DNA from: Lagopus muta
Lineage: Eukaryota; Chordata; Aves; Galliformes; Phasianidae
Length of the DNA stretch: 64,000 nt
Direction: 5' to 3'
NCBI RefSeq assembly: GCF_023343835.1
Contig: NC_064436.1
Span: 56,643,883 to 56,707,882 of the forward strand
Part shown: positions 12,601 to 25,300 of the stretch, one piece after another
Layout of the letters: each line of letters starts with the position of its first letter
Position numbering within the stretch: the stretch's first letter is position 1
Position numbers and translations under genes: made by a program
Notes under the pieces: model-generated
Database searches by the model: none
What the model was told of the DNA's origin: nothing
Seen by the model: the letters and a program-made list of their open reading frames with translations, nothing else

Positions 12601-15600
12601 ATTCATCCTTAAACAATACACTGAAGAATTAAGACTTTGGTGTCTAAATATGTGTACTAATACATACCTCAATGGTTGTCTGAGTTTGAAAAATGAAGTT
12701 ATTATTGAATAAAAGATAAAGTTAGAAAAGATTTGCTCTAAAATACTCATTTAAGCTTGTAACCACAGTGCTGAAACAGTGTTTCATTAGGCAAACAAGC
12801 CAATTCAAGTGACAGGTTTTTTAAGTTGTGTGAAATAGAATAATGTGTCTAGGAATAAATATTATTGTAGTGTTATTAATATATTCATATGCAGGTGATT
12901 ACATTCATGATTTTTTTTTTTTAAGAACCTGTAAGATGTAATAATCCATCTAAAGCATTGTTGCAGCTGTCGTGTAGTCACATGTTTACATTCCTGTATT
13001 TGTGACATCAGTTTTGGCAATTGTATCCAATTAAGGTGTAGTTGTTTAGGGCATCACAAATTACGTTGGTGATGCTTTAGTAAAGGAACCAATTAAAAAT
13101 GTAGTCATTCTGTTGGACATCTTCACACTGTAAAGTTGAATGGGATAAACTTACTGATTTTTAAAAAAACAAGTCTTTAAAAGGTGACTAGTGAAACATA
13201 TGCACTTGTGCTGGTGAAGGATGGGGGGTACCAGTGGTCATGAAATGCAAAAGTAAATAAGTGATAGGATATAATAATATACAATTCTGCAGTGTTACGT
13301 TTGAAATAATGTCTGCAGAGTGCTTGTGCATCGCATGCTGAAATAATCAATCACATAGACAAGTATACTTGTCTACAGATTACTCTGTAGACATAGGGTT
13401 GACATCATAGTGAGAAAGTTCACTTTGTGTTGTCAGTTGTTGAGAGCAGTTGTTGAAGATGCTACGGACAACTGTAACAAGATTCTCAGTCAGTGTTTTC
13501 TATATAGTAAGAAAAACTTCCTGATTTTCCTAGGGTATACATCTATGTTCCAAATGGTTTAACCACTTTAAATAGGGTACAAATGCACTGAAAGCCTGAA
13601 GGTATTTCACTTATTTAATAACCTGAAAGAAAAATACTGTGAAATCCAAATTAGAGGTTGTGGATGCCCCATACCTGGAGGTGTTCAAGGCCAGAGCCTG
13701 GGCAGCCTGGTCTAGTTTTAAATGTGGAAGTTGGCAGCCCTGCCTGCAGCAGGAGGGTTGGATCTTGATGATCCTTGAGGTCCATTCCAACCCAAGCCGT
13801 TCTGTGGTCAGTTGAAACAGGCACAGCCACTACATTACCACTGCATATGGGTAACTTCTCTCCATAACAAATAATCATTTTGATGCTATGATTGAACCTT
13901 ATCTTTTTCCAACCAGTAGATGGAGACAACTGGTGTATAGTATCAGATAGGCAGACCTTGAAAAAGGCAGTCAGTTTGATTTTCACTGGTCTGAGTGAAT
14001 TGTGTCACAACAGACTTCCACACCACACTTTTCTTCACTGCGCTTTACGTATATCAGGAAATAGACTTGACCTTTTGGATTTTCTAACAAGTGGAACAAA
14101 TGTAAATTTCTGTTTCTAAACTGTACAGGGGAAAAAAAAAAAAAAAAAAAAAAAAAAAACCAAAAACAACAAACCTGTGTAGCAACGAAATTTAGTTGTA
14201 TTCTAATTTGATTTTAGTTTTTCCTATGGAATGACAAAGTAACCTGTCCTGAGTATTTGTAAAGGAAGCTGCTTTATCGTGGTTTCACTTCTAGTTGTCT
14301 CAGATACAGTGTGTTCAATGGTCTGAAACAGAGCCTGCTATGGTGAAGGAGAGGCAGGGAACGTTTGCATGCCACATCCTTATATTAAAGTTAGTAACAG
14401 GAGTGTATATCCCAAAAGTGTGCATTAGTGCAGTTATATTATTTGGAAACCTAAGTGTTGTTTCAGCTGAGATTTTTTTTTTTGGTCATTTACTGGGCGT
14501 AATAGTAACAGTAGCTGATAGGCTGAGGAATTTGAACACATTAAGTACTTGCTGTGGAATGGTAAGTGCCTGTGTGTGTCTTTCTGTGTAGTCTTGGTTT
14601 GTGGGAGAAAGTTTATCTGCAGGTTTCTTTGTGAAGGAATGCTTGGATTTTCAGCTGGAATTCATGGAGTTTGAAGGATCACCTCATGTTCAAACAATTC
14701 CATGTATCCAGTTTTGCTAGTGAAACAATGTAAAATTTTGTGTTACGGCTAATGGAAAGAATGGATAAGCTTTACTCTTTTTTATAAAGGGACTTTGATA
14801 TCTGAAGATGTTTAAATTAAAAATGTGATGATTCCTCAGTCTGGTCTGTACTGCTAAACACGAGAACTTGAGGTTTAGCCTAATGAAGCTGTGAAATTGA
14901 AGAGCATGAGTTACAGCAAAAAGTATTAGAAGTAATAATGGGATAATAGTAGGAAATAAATGAATGAGAGGACAGATGTATCTTATCGAGGCACTTTTGA
15001 AGGACAGTCCTAATGCACTGAAACTGTGTTTACTGGTTTATAAGGTGTGAAATATTTACCTCTGTAATTAGCCGAATTATAAAGCAGCTCTCACATGACG
15101 TTGTTTCTGGAATCAAATAAGATGAACTACATCTCAGACAAACAGACTCTCATGATATTATCTTTGAAGGGCTAAGTTGACTGAAGCAGGGGCTGTGTTT
15201 ATTTAATTCCCTTCTGGGATACTGATTTCTGTGGAACGATTCTGTTGTTGGCTGTTCAGTAACCAGAATGATTGAATATGAAATGGGATCGTTGTCATGC
15301 TCTTCTTTATCCATTGTTCTCCTCTTCTCATTCATGAGAAAAAACACCCATAACAAATTTTCATGCAAAATCTTTCCATCTGTATTGTGTTACCATCACA
15401 CACAGCTGTAAAAATGTAAATGCTCGAAATGAGTTAGGCAGTTAAGCTGTTCAGTGTTTTCTAGAGTTCCTTACTCCCACAGCATTGCCTAGCTCTTACC
15501 TCTTTGTTATCTACTTTGACTTGAGAATTTGAAAGCGTCAAGGACTGTTGTGTACACCTTGTTCATTTTTTGACGTTTATGACTTACAGTTTGTATTGCT

Positions 15601-18600
15601 TAGTGTTCGAGATGGCTCCAAAAGTATTTTCCAGTATTGGTACTGAGTGTGAACAGCGTTAATGAGTTATTGGAGACACTACATATAGACATATATGGAA
15701 GGAAAAAAAATGCAGAAAATGCTGTATGTAATGGTTGACCTAAGACTTTTTAACAGTAGATTTGAAATCACATCAACCTGTGTGTGTTGCATTTAACATA
15801 AAGGATAGGAATGATTTGCAGTGAGTACAGATGGAACCAATCTGAACTTGATCGTATACTGAAACCGTAAGGTTCATTTCTCCCTGAATACTGACTACAT
15901 CATTTCATAATTGCAGGCTTTGCATTATTTCTGTATATGTGCCAAAAAGGTGTCAAATCTATTATATTTAATCCATTTACTTGATTTCCCTGTCTCTGTA
16001 GGAAATAATTACTCCCATTCTGTATTATGTTCAGAGCACACATGAAGATCCTTTTGTAAATGTCATTAGCCAGACCGGAAATTCTGCTGCTGTAGAAGTG
16101 CCTTTGTAGATTTGTACAATAGTCATGGTTAATCTCTCTCAATTAGAAACATGTTAGCTGTAGGCTCTAGGTTGCTTGCCCAGACAATATAAAGGGGTCT
16201 TTTCAGTGCATAATGAAAGAACGTTGGAACAGATTTTAAATGCTGGGACTTTCCTACGCTATTTGCTTTCTGGACAGTAGTTTTCTGTAGTCAGCCTGTG
16301 CAGTAGTTTCTTGTACTGAACTGGGTTAGAAATGCTGAGAGGCTCTTCTGTCATCAAGCTGATTAAGTTGAAATTCTGCAGATATTTTTGTGTGTTTCTC
16401 TAAATATCTGCTTTGAAAAAGCAGTGTTAGTGCTGCTTCTCTTGAATGAGAAGTACAGGTTATTACACAACTTCAAACAGAAGATGGAGTATGTTTTATG
16501 TTAAAACTTCAGAACTGTTGATGGATTGTTACTGGAATGGTTTTTAGGTACTTGCCTATTACAGCAAGTGAGAAACTAAGTCTAAGTTACAGTGAAGTCT
16601 GAAAAGTGAAATTCTATGACAATGTTATTTGAATGCACTCTGTCCTAAAAAGCTTACTTGCTGCAAATCACAGCAGTCAAGTGTAGTTCATTTGACCCTT
16701 TGGGCAGCTTTTTTCTAAAATGGTGGTGGTATATATTCAAGTGTACCATACACAGCATATTTTCAAAATGTCTTCATCTTTAGAGTTCAAGTTGTGTGCA
16801 GTTTTGGCTGCACTTTCGTAAAGTATTATTCTCTTGGTTTAATTTTGAGAAGGATATCACTTGGAGAAGTGTAATTGTACTCTTGATTACGTTTGTAGTT
16901 TGTCTTCCCCGTGATGGTAGCTGTATGTATTTGCATCAGTTTCTCATGAGATTGCTTTGATGGTTGGAATTCATACGTAACTGTTTGGATCTTTTTTGAA
17001 AGCAGCATTATATTTGTTAATGTATTCGAACTGTTTAGAAAAAAGTGACAGAGCATTATCTGATCTGAGATAAGCTGAGGGCTGAAAAATGCAGAAAAGG
17101 AAAATTTGTAGCTCAAGGCCAACTGGTTCCAACTTCTATGAAATGTGAACTTCAGTGAGTTTGTGTATCTAAAAATACATGCATTTAACAAATTAAGTCT
17201 CTTTTGGTACATGATTGTCACTCTTCTGATTTAATTTGAAGATTTTTCTAAAACACGTTACATCCCGTTAGTACTAAGCAAAGTACTAAGCAAAGCAAGT
17301 AGACAAGTAAATACCACCTTGCAATTTCATTATGCAAATGGCTGGCATTGTGGCACTTGAGGTAGATACCTGTTCTTACTGCAGTTCTAACTTACAGCAT
17401 GAAATTGTATAGTGATTCATTTAGGTTTCTGGATTGCCTGTGGGAATGTAGGTGGTAAACTTGTAAATTCGGTAAGGATTCACCTCGAGCTATGATGGAA
17501 AATTGTTTGGTGTCTGCTGCAGACCTTATGTCTAAAAGAAGGAATGGAATTGCAGATAAAAACTGTTCTTCAGCATCTGTTTACTATGTTGAAGTTGAAG
17601 ATACCTACTTGATTTATTTTTCTTTGAGTTACGGCAAATATAATTTGTATAACTGAGGAAGTCAAAATGATAAGTACAATAAGTACAACAAATATCAAGT
17701 ACAATTGGCTGAAAGCAGACCAGTGAATTAAAGCCAAAGGTCATTCAGGCAGAAAGTAATTAACATGTCGGGACTCTTGGCCGAGGATGATAATATTCTG
17801 AGTAAATGGACGTGACAGATTAAGCGGTCCTGTTCAGGAGTATGATGCATAAGTGTTTATCATGATGATGGTGTTCTGTATGCGTTGGGAGTGGAATAGA
17901 CTACATTGAGATGCATCCTTACTAAATGGCTTTGGTAGATTCATACTGACTTGCTATCATTTGTATATTATGGGTGTATATGTGACCCTTAGTGAAACTT
18001 CTTGCCTTTGTATTTCAGCGATAGACGTTTGCTGCAACCTGCTCAGGTGTGCGACATTCTCAAAGGAGTGATATTGGTCATCTGCTACTTCATGATGCAC
18101 TATGTTGACTACTCTATGATGTATCATCTTATAAGGGGGCAGTCTGTCATAAAGCTCTACATCATCTATAACATGCTTGAGGTAAGAATTTGAGCATCAG
18201 AATATCAAGCATGTTTTCAGAATGCGTAAAAAAATACTGGTGTTATGATATTTGTATGTAGAGTATGGCACGTTTCATCCTCCCAAATGCACAAATGCTT
18301 CTTATATACAACCTAAATGTGGTGGAACAGAATAGTTCATGGAAAAATAAATTTTCTAGATGAAGTTTCATATTACCTAGATCCTGGAGCTTATGGAGAT
18401 GTTTAGTTAAATGAGAATTGAGAACTCTGGTAGAAGGACAGAAAATCAAAAAGCAGAATGTACAACATTTTGAGCTTGTTGATAGAATTAAAGGCATGAT
18501 TTGAATTAGTGGTAAGATTGTGAGAGAGAAGAGAGAAGGAAGATGTAGGAAAACAGAAAGTCTGTTTTTTATTTCTTGATTATAGAAGTATAGTTTTCAT

Positions 18601-21600
18601 TATATGCAGTAACACATGCTGCTGCTTAACCTATCTCAGTACTGACTGACAGACAAAAATTGGAGGATGCATGGGTAAGTTGAATGAATCTAGAGAAACA
18701 AAAAAAAAAAAATTCTGGTTTGGGACAATAAAATGAGGCATAAAGAGAAACCCTGAGGGGGAAAAAAGAATCTGTTCTGATGCTAATGTAAAGCATGAGA
18801 TTTTAATTGCGATTCGGTGATCAGTGATTCACCAAGTAAACAGTGCCTTTATAGCTGAAATCTTATCTCCAATCTGCAAACATAGGGCATGCTAGAGCCC
18901 TATATAGTGATATAACCTCTTACGAGGATTGTTCAGCTTTGTACATGAGGTGCTTTACAAAGGTTCTGGGATCTCTGAATAGCATATTAATCTTTTTTTG
19001 AATATCTCTTGTACCTTGGCTTAGTTGGGACTATGTGCAAAATCTGTATATTTTATCTAAAATTATTTGTTCTCATCTCAAAATATGGAAAGTACAGCAT
19101 GAAGAACAAATTTCTAAGTCAGCTAACCATCATACAGGCCACTTAAGATGCTTATTCATAGGGTTGTTTTATCTTTTGATTTTAGATTTGATGAAAATCA
19201 TGTAAAAATCAGTAATTGATGACAGTTTAGTGTCTGGATTGTAGTTGTGCTGGGAATATTCATCCGTAAATAGTTCTGTAACCTGTGAGAGATGATCACT
19301 TAATAGTCTTTGAGAAGCCTTTGAGTCCCTTTGCTTAATGCCAGGAAGTTCAACACCAAGTGCTTACCAAGTAGTCTGAACGGAGACTGCAGTGTTTCCT
19401 GTGAGTTGGGAACTGTGTATTGTGTCCTCTTGAATTAAGAGTTGAGTTTCTTTGTTACATTTGGCAGAATCCAAAGATTCTGTCTCAAGAAGCAGCCTGG
19501 TGGTGCCCGAATTTCCTTTTCCTGTCATGGGGGCAGAAAGGAGGAAATGTTGCAGTGCACTGTCACTATAATTATTAGAAAACTTAAACCAAACTTTGAA
19601 GTTGGAAATGGTATTTAATTTCCTTGATGTCTCATGATGCCCTCATGTCAATACAGAGGACGTGTTTTTTGAGGTGCTTTTTTACAGCAGTAGGTTGCAG
19701 CTATAGAATCAGCCAAAAAAACAAAACAAACAAAAAAAAAAAAACATGAAATCCTTTGAAAGACTTTATTGGTTGTCAACTTTCAACAGGTTATTTATTT
19801 AGTCTACTTGAGTGAATTTCATTATGAGTCTGTTACACGAGAAACAAGCTGTTTTTAGGAGCTGTAAAATATGTGCTCAAGATAAACCTTACATAATTAA
19901 ATAAAATACACATATAACAAACTTTACATCTTCATGAACTAATAAAATTAGAACGTCTTTTTAATCTAGTTAAATCACTGAGCAGTGGAGATGTTTACAA
20001 TGTCTTAATGTTTTCGGCTGTTAGCGTGTCCTGGGAATATCCTCCTGGACACGAGGAGTGCCACATCTTCAAAGTATGTGCTGAATGCTCCAAGTAGGCA
20101 GCCAAAGGGGAGCATTCAGCACAATTAAATGACACTTTTCTTTTTTAGATTCAGACCCACCGGCTCCTGCTCCTTGTGAAGCCCCAGTGTGCGTTATGCT
20201 GGTGACAGCGCTCACCATGGAATTCTGCTGGAGCCTGGAGCCGGCATGTAGGGTTTAGGTAAGTCCCATTTGGAAAAGCAGACAACAATATTGTGTGATG
20301 GGTTTTAATATTTTCTACCTGTAAGATAAGGAACGAGACTTCTGTAAGTAAAAAGGAAAGCAGAGTCACCATTTTGTCTGTTAAAACCCACACAATATTG
20401 TGACAAAATCTTATGAGATTCTAAGCATTCTGTAGTGGATGTAGTCACCCAGTGGGTCATCACAATGAGCAGGAACCAACTAAGGCAGGCCATCTAGACT
20501 TACAAATTTAAAAGCCGAAAACAGTGCCGCTGTAAATATCTCTCAAACTGATGTTTTTCTTTGAACTTCATGTTTATGATAATCCATCAGCTCAGGGTTC
20601 ACTTTGTTTCTATAGGTGACAAAGAGTAGCAGTCAAGTAAATTAAAAGATGGAAGCTGAAAGTCCAGCTCATTTGATACATATTGTCAATTGTTCTTATT
20701 TAGCTATCATGTATCAGGAAATTTGAAGGAATATTGGCTTGAATAAGTTAAAACGTGTAATTTCTGTTCCTTCAGTATATTTGCTGTTAAAACTCTGTTA
20801 ATTAACCAAGCCTGGAAATCATGTGAAATCAACATTGTGCCTGCAATTTATTTTTTTAGTTAATAGGATATGGTTCAATATTTGCAGGTTCTGTTCTGTA
20901 TTGGTGCTTGCTGTTTTAACATGTCCAAAATTATCATCCTCCAGAAAGACAGTAAGAATTATCAATTTTGTTTATTAAGTAGAGGTAATTAGCTTTTCCT
21001 ATTTTTTGCTTGATTAGTGCTAAGAGGTAAGTTCTAATTTAGCCATATATGACTTGTACTACCCAGTGCAATTTTTAAAGTGATTTTTCTTTTTTCTTGT
21101 GCAGCTTAATTTAAAAATTACTAAACTTCAGTGTATAGGCGGGAAAGAAAGTATTTCCTTCTAATGATCTTCACTTCTTTATGCTTGCTGGTCAGGAAGT
21201 GTTGAAAATTGGTAGGATTCTGTGACCTTTTTTGCTGTGATACTGAATAACAAGCTCAGTTTGGTGCCCATGTTTTTCCTATTCTAATAATGCTGTCTAG
21301 AGTTTTTCTGTAGTTGTTTTTACATATTCTTTGGATTAAACTTCAGATGATTGTAGGTTTGGGGTTGTGAGGGTTTTTAGTTTCTGCCATTTTGGGGGGG
21401 GGTTTGTTTTTGTTTTTGTTTTGTTTTTGTTTTTGGCAGACTGTCTAGTCCCTCTTAATCTCTTGGTATTACGTTCTAATATTTTATTTTTATTTCTGCT
21501 TTATGCAGAGATCTGTATTGAGTATGTACCTTCTTGGAAGAAGGTACTTACTTTGGTGGAAGAAATTATACAGCCAAACCTAATCGAAGTTCTGTTTATA

Positions 21601-22318
21601 CTTGGGAGCTGATATTCTCTGTCATGCATTTGGCATTCACTTTTCTTTTTTTTTAAGTGCAGGGGATAGAGCAAAAATGGGATGATTTTAACAACATGCA
21701 TAGTTCTTTATAGAGGACAAAGTCTGAACTGTACTTGGATGTCTTCCAAGGAAGCATCTAAGATAATACCACATGATTTCATATCATGAATACTGTTGGG
21801 AAGGTAAATTTGAGAGAGATGAGTTGCTGTATATACAAAAAGACCCATGTAACTACAAGATCAACTGGACTGATGTGTAAAAGAGGTGAAAACTCACAAA
21901 TAAGTGAAAAGCTTTTTGGTTTGAGGTGTATCACACTGGCATAACCACTTGTTGTAGGGAATATTATTGCTGTAAGGCAGTAAAAAGTTCTTCTTGTTTA
22001 GGTGGCTGATCGTTTGTTTTCTTCATTTGGACAAGATATTTTGGATGCTCTTTATTGGACTGCTACAGAACCTAAGGAAAGAAAAAGAGCCCATATAGGT
22101 GTGATTCCTCACTTCTTCATGGCAGTGCTCTATGTCTGTATCCTTTTTTCTTCAGTAAATTGCAGAATTTTATAAATTAAATTTTGCAGGAACTACTTGG
22201 AATTATTTTTAGAATATATTTGAAAATTTAGTTCTATTCCTATATAAGAATTTATTTACTTTCAAAGTAAGATTGTCAGTACTACATTTTAAAAACAAAG
22301 TGAAAAAGCTTCTAACTT

Positions 22319-22355
<37 letters not shown>

Positions 22356-25300
22356 CTTTGTACTGATATTCCACCTGCAGTAGTGGCAGCTTTTTTATAC
22401 CTGATGAGTAGTAAGATGACAAGTGGTATCTGCGTACTTCATGGGAATGTTGGTTTGTTTTGTGATTATTTTGGGTCATGGGACATTGAAGACAGTGATT
22501 TTGCTGTTTAGTGAGATGTTACAAACATGGAGCTAGGAAGCATTTCCTTAAAATAAAGAGAAATGCATGCTCATATGAAGTAATGTTACAATGAACTGCT
22601 GGAATTATAGATGGTGATAAATTCTTTCATCTTCCCACTTCCTGTGGTATCTTTAGGCTAAGTCAAATGAGTCTTCCTGGGTTGTTTGCTTTGTTGTTGT
22701 TTTTTTTTCTAGATAACGTTGCTATTTCTTCTGTCTGATTGAAGTATTTCAGGGGGGAAAAAGAAGCCACAAAATTGCTACATGCTGTAAAGCAGTTACA
22801 TAGATTTAAGATACTGTCCTCCTGCAAAAGGGCAGAGGTTGACAGAGGTGGAAACTTTTTTGTGTTTATCTTCGGAAGCAAAATTAGAAAACAAATTTGG
22901 ATGCTGTTCAATGCTGTTGTGCAGAAAAATTATTTCCAAATCTGTTTCCTTAACCCTGCTATCTACAGTCCTGCATGCTATTCTTATAATGGTTCAAGCA
23001 ACAACCCTTAACGTGGCCTTCAACTCTCACAATAAATCACTACTTACCATCATGATGTCCAATAACGTGAGTATATAATTTTGTTCTATAGCTATCCTAA
23101 ATCTTTTCAGCAGCCTTCATTCTAGTGCACCACATTGTCTATTTTCTTGTTGATTGTCTGATTTATTTACGCCAGTTTGTCATAAATAAAAAACTAAATA
23201 ACTGCTTTTAAAAATTGCAGTTCGTTGAAATAAAAGGAAGTGTTTTCAAGAAGTTTGAGAAGAACAATCTTTTTCAAATGTCAAATAGTGGTACGTATGG
23301 CTGTGCTAATCGGGGAAAATGTGAAATAAGATGCTGATTATTATTTAATATTAATGTTAGAACTGCTTTGTTTCAATAAATGTGAGCACTCTGACTTGAA
23401 TTCTAGGTCTTCAATTTTACTGTTTGGCTCAGTGGGATGAAAATGGAATTCCACTTCTAAGAACACAATGGCATTCTTGAGGGAAAAATATTTCCTCAAG
23501 TGGCTGGCTTTTGCTTGAGATACTGAACCAAGCTTAGTATACAGCCAATAGCTGGTTACATACAAATTTAAAACTTAATTTATGCTACTGAGATATCCAA
23601 ACTTCTAAATCCCTGAGGCCTTTTGCATTTTCAAGAAGTTAACTTGTAGTATGCTGTGCTGACAGCAGTCCCAGAATGCACACAGTTTGACAGTGATGGA
23701 GGTGCTTCAGAAATACCTTATTAAAAATAAACAATAATGTAAAGATGACATGAAATTGTTGGCTGAAGAACGAAAGTCTTACCAAAATTACATGTGCAAG
23801 AAGAAAAAAGTGAAGCAAGCTGTATGGATCATTTTTAGAATTAGGCTACTAAATGAGAAAAAGTCCCTGCCTAGCCTGGGTGGTCACATCATAAGACTCT
23901 TTCTCAGGTCTCCCTGCTTTTCTGGTAGCATTCTTACAGTTCTAATAAATGAGTTGATAGCATCCAGCCCTGCCAAGGTGGCAGTAAAAAAAAAAAAAAA
24001 CTCAGAAGAAATCTCCTAAATAAGGCTCTGTAGTTGGCTTGAAAGCCTTTTTTCTAATCCTGGATCAAGTTTATAGCATAGCTGGGTGTTTTGTCTCTGT
24101 TTCTGCACCAGGAGGTGCTCATTCTTTTTGGACTAAACAAGGAAGGCACAGAAGTTGTCAAGAAAGATACCTGTATTTTAACTTGCGAACAAAGGTGGTA
24201 GCAAGTTGCAAAATCTTAGGTCTCTATGGATGCTGAGAAATCTGAGTTGAGGCAGTATATTGGGGGGGGGGGGGGGGGGGGGGGTTGATGCACAAATTCT
24301 GTCTGTGGTAAAGTTTCCAGCATCCCCCTCTCAAATTTGATCAAATAGTTTGTGGAAAAGATTGTCTAATCTAAAATGTGGTAAATAAAACCACAGAATG
24401 AATGCGTATCCATTTATGTAGATAAATGTTAGTTTGTGGTTGACATCTTTTTTTTTTTTTTCTTTTAAACTAGATATAAAAGAGAGGTTCACCAATTATG
24501 TGCTGCTACTAATTGTATGTCTAAGAAATATGGAACAGTTCTCATGGAATCCAGGTAAGTAAACTAGTGGAAAAATAAAATGGAAAGCAATAAATTCCTA
24601 CGCTGTTAATAATATAATGAAATTCATAATTAAATATTAAATATTAACATTGACTAGAATATAGGTTTTAATAAAACTGTTACGTTTTTTTATGCTGTTG
24701 AGCCTGGATCTTTGTGGTGTATTTTGCTTGAGTGTTACTTATCTACCTAAATGTTCACTTACATGTTTCAAACTGCAAGTACTATCCAGTATGCATAAAG
24801 GCATACTAGTCAAGATAAAGCTTTATAATGTCAGGGCTTTAGAAACTGATCCTGCCTGTGGCATTAATTGTATAGCATGATAATTTTCCAGAAGAGCAAT
24901 GAAGTTCAAGGGAATTGGCACACTACAGGCTAAGTGGTAGTGTAAATTACAGACACTGCTTTGGGCACTTGAGGATTTCTGGCAGTTGATCAAAAGTCTT
25001 GTGATTGTCATTTTGTATACTGGAGTCAAATTAAATAGTCTAACTTATTTCTTTTCAATCTTCAGATCATCTTTGGGTGTTATTCCCAGATGTTTGCATG
25101 GTGGTTGCTTCAGAAATTGCGGTGGATATTGTGAAACATGCCTTTATTACAAAATTCAATGACATCACAGCAGATGTAGGTATCGTGTTTGGAATGTTGA
25201 ATGCTATTTTAAGTTTACTGTGCTATTTTTTTAATATTAAAATTGATTCCAGTACAGAAAATGTAACAATTGCTATTTCCATACGTTGGTATAATTTGGG

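Larger units (their letters stand above)
7540..18018 (+). other. TAPT1 intron 3 (about 10.5 kb, the longest)
   Basis: GT-AG, splitting an Arg codon after its second base. It contains a CTCF-like motif (8511), interleaved palindromes (13356-13392), a short CR1 3' end (13653-13808), an A28 tract (14132-14159) and a short 12-bp tandem duplication near 17271-17296 (TACTAAGCAAAG twice). The remainder is AT-rich with many spurious short open frames. Confidence 0.9.
18182..22001 (+). other. TAPT1 intron 4
   Basis: GT-AG, phase 0. It contains a perfect hairpin (20078-20122), a candidate cassette exon (20149-20258) and T/G-rich simple sequence near 21400-21437. Otherwise it is AT-rich with nothing recognised. 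Confidence 0.9.
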
